Positions 1 through 5,858 of a DNA stretch of 6,313 nucleotides are shown here, piece after piece. The notes under the pieces are model-generated. The model did no database searches. It was not told the DNA's origin and saw nothing but the letters and a program-made list of their open reading frames with translations. Position numbers and translations under genes: made by a program. The stretch is taken from contig JAKLQB010000682.1 of the NCBI GenBank assembly GCA_022013615.1, positions 1 through 6,313 on the forward strand, read 5' to 3'. Position 1 is the stretch's first letter; each line of letters opens with the position of its first letter. Source of the DNA: Desulfobacterales bacterium (GTDB taxonomy: Bacteria; Desulfobacterota; DSM-4660; Desulfatiglandales; Desulfatiglandaceae).

Positions 1-802
1 GACCAGGATCGGCATGCTCAAAGAGATACGTTCCGTCAAAATACCCGAGACTGTGCTCATCGCTCGGGAAGTGTGAAGGCACCCAATCCAGGATAACCCC
101 TATCTCGTTCCGGTGTAATTGGTCGACCAAATACATGAAATCCTGGGGTGTCCCGTAACGGCTGCTGGGGGTAAAATAGCCACTGGTCTGGTAACCCCAG
201 GAGCCGTAAAACGGATGCTCCATTACGGGGAGAAACTCCACATGGGTGAATCCCATACTCCTGACATATTCGGCCAGCCTGGGAGCGAGCTCGCGGTACG
301 TCAAAGAACGGTTTCCCTCTTCGGGCATGCGCATCCATGAGCCCAGGTGCATCTCGTAAACAGCCATAGGCGCATCGAGCGCATTCTGTTTCTGTCGATT
401 CTCCATCCATTCCCCGTCGCCCCACACATAATCCAGATTCCAGACGATGGATCCGGTTTTCGGAGGCACTTCACTGTAGAGCGCGAACGGGTCGGCCTTG
501 TCCACATGGTATCCGTGGAATCTGGAGGCGATATGATATTTGTAGTTGGCCCCCTTTCCGACACCCGGGATAAAGCCCTCCCAGATCCCTGATTTTCCCC
601 TGGGGCGCAGGGGATGACTCTCTTTGTCCCAGCCGTTAAAATCCCCCATAACATATACTTTTTGCGCATCAGGGGCCCATACGGCAAAACAAGTGCCCTC
701 TTTACCTTCATGTTCCATTGGGTGAGCCCCGAGCTTTTCATACAGCCGAAAATGGCTCCCCTCGTTGAAGAGATAGAGATCATCGTCTGTGAGTGGACTC
801 AT
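1..802 (-). CDS. glgB: 1,4-alpha-glucan branching enzyme, N-terminal part (runs off the left edge)
   Basis: GlgB (GH13) cuts alpha-1,4-glucan and re-attaches the piece through an alpha-1,6 bond, branching cytosolic glycogen. The frame is open without interruption for 267 codons and leaves the window. From the ATG at 802, residues 11-26 (LFNEGSHFRLYEKLGA) open the CBM48 beta-sandwich, followed by FAVWAPDA (39-46) and GDFNGWD (53-59). The GH13 barrel begins near 145 with MAVYEMHLGSW (146-156), then GFTHVEFLPVMEHPF (184-198), GSWGYQ (200-205), and conserved region I, VILDWVPSHF (236-245). The catalytic Asp/Glu/Asp lie beyond the edge. E. coli GlgB carries an extra N-terminal N1 domain that is absent here, so this is the shorter type-2 form, expected to total about 620-650 residues. 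I chose the ATG because it directly precedes the conserved block. The GTG at 832 has a better ribosome site and adds ten residues. It lies just downstream of glgA and is probably co-transcribed. Confidence 0.96.
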   Translation of the reverse strand, partial: MSPLTDDDLYLFNEGSHFRLYEKLGAHPMEHEGKEGTCFAVWAPDAQKVYVMGDFNGWDKESHPLRPRGKSGIWEGFIPGVGKGANYKYHIASRFHGYHVDKADPFALYSEVPPKTGSIVWNLDYVWGDGEWMENRQKQNALDAPMAVYEMHLGSWMRMPEEGNRSLTYRELAPRLAEYVRSMGFTHVEFLPVMEHPFYGSWGYQTSGYFTPSSRYGTPQDFMYLVDQLHRNEIGVILDWVPSHFPSDEHSLGYFDGTYLFEHADPG

Positions 803-842
803 ATTGTATAATACTGTCTTCGCTGTGTTCACCGATCAAGGA

Positions 843-850
843 CCTCTCTC
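843..850 (-). promoter_or_regulatory. Ribosome-binding site that bears on the glgB start
   Basis: The minus strand reads GAGAGAGG here, 10 nt before an in-frame GTG (832-830). That GTG lies ten codons upstream of the ATG at 802. No purine-rich Shine-Dalgarno sequence precedes the ATG, whose upstream bases are AGTATTATACAAT. Translation of glgB may therefore start at the GTG and produce a protein ten residues longer. The sequence alone does not decide between the two. Confidence 0.45.
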
Positions 851-875
851 ATCTGTCAGCTTTTTTACGGTTTGG

Positions 876-1538
876 TTATGGACCTTCGATCTTTCCCCTC
901 TCAAGTGCTGGTCTTTCCATGACCGGTCGATATAGTTCCAGATACCTTTGCGCTGAGCGGTCCCAGGAAAAGTCTGCCCTCATCCCATTGGCCACAATTT
1001 TCTTCCAAAGTTTGGCATTTTGGAAGAGGCCTACAGCTTCCTGGATTGACGCGTAAAAGGCCTTGGACTCATAACGACTAAACTTGAACCCGTTACCCGT
1101 TCCCGCCTCAGCATCGAAATGGTTAATGGTGTCATCCAATCCGCCGGTGGCCCGTACGACAGGCACAGTGCCGTACTTTAGAGCATACATCTGTGTGAGC
1201 CCGCAGGGTTCGTAGCGAGACGGAATTAGAAAGATGTCAACGCCTGCCATGATTTCGTGGGCGAGGGGTTCGTTGAAGCCGATCGAAAGGCCCACCTGGC
1301 CGGGATGACGATCAGCCGCTTGCTGAATAGCCTCTTGAATCTGTTCATCCGTCGACCCCAGAACCACCAACCCCATGTCCAGTTCAAGAACATCGTCCAG
1401 GATTTGGAACAGTAGATCGAGCCCGAGGCGCTTCATAGCGATGGGAAGGCTACCGGCCACATCGGCCAGTCCCCCACTTTTGGCAAATGGCACAACCTCA
1501 GGTGACAAGAACAATACATTTAAAGCGTCTTTAACCAT
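876..1538 (-). CDS. glgA: Glycogen synthase with a large internal in-frame deletion (probably inactive)
   Basis: GlgA (GT5, GT-B fold) transfers glucose from ADP-glucose to the growing alpha-1,4-glucan. This frame encodes only 220 residues, against about 480 in the family. Residues 8-39 are a normal amino terminus, with VLFLSPEVVPFAKSGGLADV (8-27) carrying the donor-binding Lys20 and Gly-Gly loop. At about residue 39 (KRLG/LDLL) the sequence jumps straight into the C-terminal Rossmann domain. From there it is normal to the end: LVVLGSTD (57-64), QVGLSIGFNE (81-90), PSRYEPCGLTQ (106-116, with Glu110 matching the family's catalytic-region Glu), TGGLDDTI (131-138) and DFSWDRSAQRYLELY (189-203). 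The missing part is most of the N-terminal domain plus the conserved Arg/Lys segment of the SRLxxQKG motif. The start has a GGAG site 5 nt upstream (1544-1547). The gene lies 50 nt after gpgS. It is formally intact as a reading frame but functionally should count as a pseudogene, unless the gap is an assembly error. Confidence 0.93.
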   Translation of the reverse strand: MVKDALNVLFLSPEVVPFAKSGGLADVAGSLPIAMKRLGLDLLFQILDDVLELDMGLVVLGSTDEQIQEAIQQAADRHPGQVGLSIGFNEPLAHEIMAGVDIFLIPSRYEPCGLTQMYALKYGTVPVVRATGGLDDTINHFDAEAGTGNGFKFSRYESKAFYASIQEAVGLFQNAKLWKKIVANGMRADFSWDRSAQRYLELYRPVMERPALERGKIEGP

Positions 1539-1588
1539 CTGATCTCCAATTCAATGGGCTACACTTAGCATGCAGAGTCAAGCCGTAC

Positions 1589-2851
1589 TCACTCGTTATC
1601 AGCTTCCACAGCTTCCAAAATGCGGGTATAGATATCGGGCAGACTGTAGCAGACCCGGTTCCAAGATGGAATCAGCGTCGCCTCGTGCGGTCCCTTACTT
1701 TGCTCCCAAGCTGTCCATAGAAAACCCCGAAAGTGTCGAACCGTGGCCTCTTCCTGATAGCGGTCATAGTTGAGGTCATTTACCTCAGCATCATCGCTGT
1801 ATTTTCTGATGAATTTGAGAGCATTCTGATAGTACGTATGCAGCATCATATCCACGAAGGCATCATCCAAAGGAACGCCGTGCGATCGCATATAGGTCAA
1901 ATAGAACTTGGCGATGTCCACCACCATGCGATGCAGTCCCTTATTTTTATCTTCCGATGAAAGCTCCTGGTGCTTGTGTTCATAGTTGGGAATCAGATCG
2001 ATTTGGGCAATTTTTCGAGAAATGAGCTGTTCGTAAACCTGGGATAAGGTGGCTACTTCCAGTCCCCAGTCGTAGGCGAAATTAATACCGCGCGCCAACT
2101 GCGCTGTGAAGCTAAATTCGCCTGCTAACGGATATTTGAAGCTTCGGTGATAACTGAAAAAGCGTCCCAGTTCAAGATGCCCTCGTGTATACATGATGTC
2201 TCTCATGGAGTCTACAAAGGGCGTTACAAAAAGTCTAGTAACTCTCCCTTTCATGGCCTTTTCAGTCGGGGAAATTCGGGCGTAGTAGCCTTTGCAGAAT
2301 TGGAAATCGCTGTTGGGGTTGGCGGTGGGCTCAATGAGCCTACCCAGAAGGATGCGATCATAGGTGACGATGTCACAGTCGTGAAGCGCAATTATATTAC
2401 AGTCTTCCTTGGCAAGGATATAGCCCAGTGCCATCCATACGGATTGCCCTTTTCCCTGAACACCCGTGGGGATCTCACGACTCTGGATTTCCTGGAATAT
2501 TTTTTGAATTCGAGGTCCCTCTACCCAAACGATCTTTACCTCCCGATCAGAAATGCGAAGCCTCCCGAAATATTCTTTAGCCTCCTTGAACTGCCTTTCC
2601 TCCGGCGCCCCACCCAGGGCAACAACAATTCTATGCAGGTATTTCACTTTCTCGATACCGTCGAGTATCCGATCCAGTACTTGAGGATTCTGGATTTCAG
2701 AAAAGAGGGACGGAAGCAAAAGGGTGATCTTCTGATGGCGGGAGTATTCCTCCAGCTTACGTTCAAGGCTTGCTATATAGGTCTCGCGATCAAATGCCTC
2801 ATGCAGGGCATGTAGCGTGGTGATGATTCCTTCCTGGTGAAAGTCGGCCAT
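1589..2851 (-). CDS. gpgS: GT81-like glycosyltransferase, probable glucosyl-3-phosphoglycerate synthase
   Basis: This is a predicted cytosolic retaining GT-A enzyme that joins glucose from an NDP-glucose donor to D-3-phosphoglycerate. That is the first step of glucosylglycerate synthesis. The 420-residue protein shows the GT81 motifs in order: GKG (133-135) at the nucleotide/acceptor loop; HDCD (157-160), the metal-binding DxD; KGYYAR (187-192); GRVTRLFVTPF (202-212); PLAGEFSF (241-248); DWGLEVATL (261-269); and a histidine cluster YEHKHQ (290-295) that may supply the metal-ligand His. A lysine/glutamate-rich helical N-terminus (about 20-40) and a helical tail of about 120 residues make it longer than actinobacterial GpgS and more like the long bacterial forms. 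The start is well supported: AAAGGAGG lies 7 nt upstream. No signal peptide or membrane segment is seen. Donor and acceptor are inferred from family resemblance, and a mannosyl-3-phosphoglycerate-type activity is a lesser alternative. Confidence 0.8.
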   Translation of the reverse strand: MADFHQEGIITTLHALHEAFDRETYIASLERKLEEYSRHQKITLLLPSLFSEIQNPQVLDRILDGIEKVKYLHRIVVALGGAPEERQFKEAKEYFGRLRISDREVKIVWVEGPRIQKIFQEIQSREIPTGVQGKGQSVWMALGYILAKEDCNIIALHDCDIVTYDRILLGRLIEPTANPNSDFQFCKGYYARISPTEKAMKGRVTRLFVTPFVDSMRDIMYTRGHLELGRFFSYHRSFKYPLAGEFSFTAQLARGINFAYDWGLEVATLSQVYEQLISRKIAQIDLIPNYEHKHQELSSEDKNKGLHRMVVDIAKFYLTYMRSHGVPLDDAFVDMMLHTYYQNALKFIRKYSDDAEVNDLNYDRYQEEATVRHFRGFLWTAWEQSKGPHEATLIPSWNRVCYSLPDIYTRILEAVEADNE

Positions 2852-2858
2852 AGCATTT

Positions 2859-2866
2859 CCTCCTTT
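2859..2866 (-). promoter_or_regulatory. Strong Shine-Dalgarno site of gpgS
   Basis: The minus strand reads AAAGGAGG, 7 nt before the ATG at 2851. This is close to an ideal anti-16S match and fixes the gpgS start. It suggests efficient translation and independence from the distant upstream gene. Confidence 0.85.
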
Positions 2867-3282
2867 CCAGTATTAATTCAATCTGGAATTCATTTCTTCA
2901 TAGTTAGGTCAGGGCAAATAAGCCATGACTTCAACGAATTTTACTCAACATGCTGAAGTATAGGTGTCCTGGAGTGTTGGAGTATTGAGTTCAAGAATCC
3001 CTCTTCTTTTTTCTCCTATATTCATCACTCTATTACTCCAAAACTTCAATACCCCTAAGATAGTTCATCATTTCGCCGCACCTTAGACGCTCTTTGCAGG
3101 GAGAATTACAAAGCCGCATTCCCTGCCTTGGACCTTTACCCTTTAAGGAAAGACTAAGCAGTCGCCAAAACCGTCCGATCGACCTTCACCTGATTTAGAC
3201 TGTGATCTGTACTTTAGGTTTTCATTAACTTAAAGCGTCCTTACACACAGAGTTTTTATCGTAGTAGATAATTACAATTGGG
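2867..3282. other. 416-bp gene-free gap between the two glycosyltransferase genes
   Basis: No reading frame in this gap looks like a protein on either strand. It contains a ~97-bp imperfect palindrome (2961-3057, listed separately). It also contains a short hairpin with 7-bp arms, GCAGGGA (3096-3102) and TCCCTGC (3120-3126), which is not followed by a T-run on either strand. I did not find a convincing sigma70 promoter for gpgS, although a gap of this size within an otherwise codirectional cluster makes an independent promoter likely. The gap is unusually long compared with the 50- and 73-nt spacings farther down the cluster. Confidence 0.6.
2961..3057. repeat. Long imperfect inverted repeat (possible REP/MITE-like element)
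   Basis: The left arm is 2961-2990 and the right arm is 3027-3057, separated by a 36-nt loop rich in pyrimidines on the plus strand. By hand alignment about 24 of 30 positions are complementary, with one single-base bulge. The inner part (GGAGTGTTGGAGTATTGAGT against ACTCTATTACTCCAAAACTTC) is best conserved. The left arm also contains a tandem 8-mer, TGGAGTGT-TGGAGTAT. No transposase gene or clear target-site duplication is visible. It could be a dispersed palindromic repeat or the remains of a miniature element. Confidence 0.55.
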
Positions 3283-4545
3283 TCAACCTGAAGCCTTTGT
3301 CTTTTCTGCGGATTTCTGATCCCACACTTTAACCAGGTAGTCTTTCTGGTCTTCGAATTTTTGGGCCTGGTCTTCAACAAGAGCCTCAGCTTCCTGTGAG
3401 GACATCTCCCAGCTTTGCCGAACAAAGGAGGCCACCCGGGCAAAATAGAGCGGAGTCATCAGATCAAGCAGTTTGGTTCGGTTGACCTGCCAGCCATGGA
3501 AAGTTGCTGCCAACTCATAAAGGATGCGGACCCAGGAATCAGTCGGAAGGTAAAACTGGCTTGAATCCATCTGTGCAGCTTTACTGATCTGATTGAAACA
3601 ATCTTCGCAGAAAACCTCTTTCCATAGGGCTGAGAATTGCTGATAGCCTGTCTTGAAATGTTCGATCAATCCTTCCAGGTTTACATTGACGGGCTCAGGT
3701 TCTACATACCCTTCGAATCCGAAAGTGTCCAGCGGTTCGCTTCCCTGAATTTGCTTCCAATAACTCTCGTAACGCTCCATAAGGGAGAAAAGCGCTGAGA
3801 GCACCTGACGAAACATCGGTCCAAGGTGTTGGCCCGGATCTTTAGCGTCGTGGATCTTGACACCCAGATTGGACTGACAAATGCGAAAGCCCTGGGTGAT
3901 TGCGTTCGTGGTCATCCAGATGTCGATTCCAAAACGGGCAACGTCCGTATCCCATACTTCTTGCTCGCTGTAGAATTTAGCCACATCTCTTGAGATTGCA
4001 AAGTCCCCTCCAATGGGTTGACGAATTCGTTTTCCGTACAGCGCACGGGTCAGGTTATACACGATGTTGTTAGTGATAGTTCCGTCATGTTTGTGCCTTA
4101 CATATACAGGTGACACAAATTGATACCCTTTCTCCAAAACCGGATCCAGGAGGTGTTTTACCCAGTCGGCAGTAATGCTCCTGAGGTCTGAATCAACCAT
4201 GCCGCAGGCATGAACATTTAACCGATTAGCCGCTTCGAATAGCGACCTTAGCGCAGTCCCCTTGCCCGCAGGCCCACGATATACGGAGACAATTTTTTCC
4301 TGCCAGGGTTTTATCTGAAATTCATTCGCAGCTTCCCGGGTATCGTCCGTGGAGCCCCCATCAGCGATTAGAATCACACTTCTCCGGTCTTTATAGTGTT
4401 TGGCAAGACCGTGTGTGACCATTTGGACTACATGCGCGATGGTCTTCTCGTTGTTATAGCAGGGGATGCCTATTAGGATATCTGCAGTTTCGATCTCCTC
4501 GATTCTTTTGGACGTGTATGCCCGCAGCGCTGTGTCATATTGCAT
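3283..4545 (-). CDS. GT-A glycosyltransferase resembling mannosylglycerate synthase (GT78/GT2-like)
   Basis: This 420-residue soluble glycosyltransferase has its catalytic domain in about the first 240 residues. IPCYNNE (27-33) opens the Rossmann-like fold, ADGGSTDDT (61-69) follows, then GKG (94-96) and DSD (118-120), the metal/nucleotide DxD motif. Next come QPIGGDFAIS (176-185), FGIDIW (205-210) and KIHDAKDP (230-237). The order GKG, DxD, QP(I/L)GG(D/E), GID, then a late His matches what I recall of Rhodothermus mannosylglycerate synthase, including a helical C-terminal region of about 180 residues. That points to transfer of a sugar from an NDP-sugar (perhaps GDP-mannose) to a small acceptor such as glycerate or glucosylglycerate. 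Donor and acceptor are not proven by sequence. Generic GT2 polyprenol-type transferases are less likely because no membrane segment is present. The start is supported by TAAGGAGGA 9 nt upstream (4555-4563). Confidence 0.65.
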   Translation of the reverse strand: MQYDTALRAYTSKRIEEIETADILIGIPCYNNEKTIAHVVQMVTHGLAKHYKDRRSVILIADGGSTDDTREAANEFQIKPWQEKIVSVYRGPAGKGTALRSLFEAANRLNVHACGMVDSDLRSITADWVKHLLDPVLEKGYQFVSPVYVRHKHDGTITNNIVYNLTRALYGKRIRQPIGGDFAISRDVAKFYSEQEVWDTDVARFGIDIWMTTNAITQGFRICQSNLGVKIHDAKDPGQHLGPMFRQVLSALFSLMERYESYWKQIQGSEPLDTFGFEGYVEPEPVNVNLEGLIEHFKTGYQQFSALWKEVFCEDCFNQISKAAQMDSSQFYLPTDSWVRILYELAATFHGWQVNRTKLLDLMTPLYFARVASFVRQSWEMSSQEAEALVEDQAQKFEDQKDYLVKVWDQKSAEKTKASG

Positions 4546-4554
4546 TTTAGAATC

Positions 4555-4563
4555 TCCTCCTTA
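4555..4563 (-). promoter_or_regulatory. Strong Shine-Dalgarno site of the GT78-like gene
   Basis: The minus strand reads TAAGGAGGA, 9 nt before the ATG at 4545. It supports this start over any internal Met. It lies 13 nt downstream, in transcript terms, of the short ATGTCC/GGACAT inverted repeat (4577-4596), which overlaps the larger palindrome. Confidence 0.8.
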
Positions 4564-4587
4564 CGACTCAATTTTTATGTCCGATTT

Positions 4588-4640
4588 CGGGGACATCCTT
4601 AAATAATCAAGTATCTACACTTCCATTAAGGATGTCCCCG
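4588..4640. repeat. Perfect 15-bp inverted repeat (REP-like palindrome)
   Basis: CGGGGACATCCTTAA (4588-4602) and TTAAGGATGTCCCCG (4626-4640) are exact reverse complements around a 23-nt AT-rich loop. A further ATGTCC at 4577-4582 can pair with GGACAT inside the left arm (4591-4596), giving an alternative, smaller hairpin. No T-run follows on either strand, so it is not a typical intrinsic terminator. The GGGGACAT/ATGTCCCC style resembles palindromic repeats often linked to IS200-like REP-associated transposases, but that link is an inference. It sits between the HAD gene and the glycosyltransferase gene. Confidence 0.8.
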
Positions 4641-4767
4641 TCCTACTCTATAAGAAGCATAAGACCAATATCCGCGGGACGTACGCAGCAGGGGATACCT
4701 GCGGCCCTCCCTGGCAGGTTCCCAAGGCTGCCGGTGAGGTCTAATGTAACAAGCATGCATGGCACGA

Positions 4768-5550
4768 TTAACCCAGGATGTCACCGATTCCTTCAATAAC
4801 AAGATTGGGGCGGTAGGCAAATTTCTGTAAATCTTCCCTTGCGGTGACGCCACTAAGGACAAGCACGGTTTCGATTTCAGCTTCTATACCGGCAAGGATA
4901 TCCGTGTCCATTCGGTCGCCAATTATAACCGTCTCTTCTCGGCCACAGTTAAGCATTCTTAAACCGTGACGCATCATGAGTGGATTGGGTTTGCCTACAA
5001 AATAGGCTTTGCGGCCGGTAGCGAGTTCGATGGGGGCGATGAGTGAGCCGGTAGCAGGGGCGATTCCTTCTTCTATCTTGTCAGTAAGGTCAGGATTGGT
5101 ACCGATCAGCTTGGCTCCTGCGCGCACGAAGTTTACGGCGCGCTCAAGCTTTTCGAATGAATAGGAACGGGTTTCACCAACCACGACATAGTCCGGGCTA
5201 ACATCATTCATCGAAAACCCGGCATTGTACAGGGCGTTTGTGAGCCCGGCCTCGCCGATTACATAAGCACTGCCGCCGGGATGCTGGGTAGCCAAGAAGC
5301 TGGCCGTAGCCAGTGCACTTGTGTAGAAGTGAGATGCTTCAACTTTTATCCCGAGGCGGTCAAGTTTTTGCTGGAGCTCATGGGGCGAACGTTCGCTACT
5401 GTTGGTGAGAAACAGAAACTGCTTCTTGTTGGCCTTTAGCCAGTCTGTGAATTCCCGGACATCCGGCAGAAGACGGTTACCGTGGTAGAGCACCCCATCC
5501 ATATCACAGATAAATGCGCGTTTTTCCCGCAACTTATTCAGGGTATTCAT
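4768..5550 (-). CDS. HAD-superfamily subfamily IIA (NagD-type) phosphatase
   Basis: This is a 260-residue cytosolic Mg-dependent phosphatase with all HAD motifs. Motif I is DMDGVLYHG (16-24), with Asp16 as nucleophile and Asp18 as acid/base. Motif II is LTNSS (48-52). Motif III is Lys187 in VGKPNP (185-190), and motif IV is GDRMDTDI (211-218), with Asp212 and Asp217 as metal ligands. The region of about 75-180 between motifs II and III is the C2-type cap, with TNPD (151-154), and length and layout match NagD-like proteins. Family members hydrolyse small phosphate esters such as nucleotides, sugar phosphates or phosphoglycolate, so the substrate cannot be read from sequence. Its place upstream of a GpgS-like and an MGS-like enzyme makes glucosyl-3-phosphoglycerate (or a mannosylated form) an attractive candidate. 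However, characterised GpgP/MpgP enzymes belong to a different HAD subgroup. The only start in frame after a stop is the ATG at 5550, preceded by a weak GGA site. Confidence 0.88.
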   Translation of the reverse strand: MNTLNKLREKRAFICDMDGVLYHGNRLLPDVREFTDWLKANKKQFLFLTNSSERSPHELQQKLDRLGIKVEASHFYTSALATASFLATQHPGGSAYVIGEAGLTNALYNAGFSMNDVSPDYVVVGETRSYSFEKLERAVNFVRAGAKLIGTNPDLTDKIEEGIAPATGSLIAPIELATGRKAYFVGKPNPLMMRHGLRMLNCGREETVIIGDRMDTDILAGIEAEIETVLVLSGVTAREDLQKFAYRPNLVIEGIGDILG

Positions 5551-5624
5551 GTGTTTTCCATAGCATTATTTGCTAACGAAGGTGGAGTTAGTCGAAAAAG
5601 AGCCCCGAGTTTAAGTGATAAATG

Positions 5625-5653
5625 AGAATAGCCGTTTCATATCTCTTTTGCAA
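5625..5653 (-). promoter_or_regulatory. Candidate sigma70-type promoter for the minus-strand cluster
   Basis: On the minus strand, TTGCAA (5653-5648) is followed after 17 nt by TATTCT (5630-5625), each matching the -35 and -10 consensus at 4 of 6 positions. Transcription would begin near 5618, giving a leader of about 70 nt before the HAD gene. It is a plausible but weak match found by eye. Confidence 0.4.
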
Positions 5654-5669
5654 TATGAATCGTTCGAGC

Positions 5670-5695
5670 TCGGGTCAGCGTCTGAACAGACCCGA
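5670..5695. promoter_or_regulatory. Inverted repeat between divergent promoters (candidate operator)
   Basis: TCGGGTC (5670-5676) and GACCCGA (5689-5695) are exact reverse complements separated by 12 nt. The repeat sits between the two candidate promoters, 11 bp upstream of the glgC -35 box and 16 bp upstream of the opposing -35 box. That suits a shared regulator site. The left arm overlaps an 8-bp palindrome, CGAGCTCG (5665-5672). In addition, CTCGGG (5669-5674) can pair with CCCGAG at 5604-5609. It is not followed by a clear T-run, so a terminator is less likely. No regulator can be named. Confidence 0.45.
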
Positions 5696-5706
5696 AATCT
5701 TTCTCC

Positions 5707-5735
5707 TTGACATAAGAGCTTTACCAGTCTTAAAT
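5707..5735 (+). promoter_or_regulatory. Sigma70-type promoter for glgC
   Basis: A perfect -35 box TTGACA (5707-5712) is followed by an ideal 17-nt spacer and TTAAAT (5730-5735), a 4 of 6 match to the -10 box. Initiation near 5742 would give a 5' leader of about 117 nt before glgC. Confidence 0.65.
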
Positions 5736-5759
5736 TCTTACTAAACAATCTTATGGTGT

Positions 5760-5793
5760 GCACATTTTTGTTCGCTTTGCTGAACTTACGTGC
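5760..5793 (+). other. Weak two-part hairpin in the glgC leader
   Basis: GCAC (5760-5763) pairs with GTGC (5790-5793), and inside it GTTC (5770-5773) pairs with GAAC (5782-5785). These are separated by an asymmetric internal loop and closed by an 8-nt loop. The paired segments are short, so it may be chance. It would lie near the 5' end of the predicted leader transcript. Confidence 0.25.
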
Positions 5794-5858
5794 TGTCCTA
5801 CTTGGAGCTTATGGAAAGGTGTATCGTTGTCAAAGAAACCTACTAAGGGGATGAGAGG

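Noticed and set aside
57..783. Overlapping minus-strand frames of 122 and 160 codons, suggesting a frameshifted glgB
   Set aside because: A third minus-strand frame is continuous from 802 to the window edge and matches GlgB throughout. The other two are low-complexity shadow frames with no family resemblance.
2147..2815. Plus-strand open frame of 222 codons
   Set aside because: It lies wholly antisense to gpgS, has no ribosome site or recognisable motif, and mirrors the codon pattern of the real gene.
3096..3126. GCAGGGA/TCCCTGC hairpin as a terminator of the MGS-like gene
   Set aside because: The stem is only 7 bp with a 17-nt loop, has no T-run on the minus strand, and starts more than 150 nt after the stop codon. 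Chance pairing is likely.
3230..3243. A 14-nt stretch matching the glgA start region (1520-1533) at 13 of 14 bases, as if a remnant of a second glgA
   Set aside because: The match is very short, stops immediately at TAA codons, and has no flanking GlgA similarity, so coincidence is the simpler explanation.
4588..4640. Rho-independent terminator after the HAD gene
   Set aside because: The stem is strong but is not followed by a T-run on either strand, and the 23-nt loop is too long for a typical terminator.
5828..5833. Minus-strand TTGACA within the glgC leader as the -35 box of the minus cluster
   Set aside because: No reasonable -10 box lies 16-18 nt downstream, and it would place the start almost 260 nt before the HAD gene.
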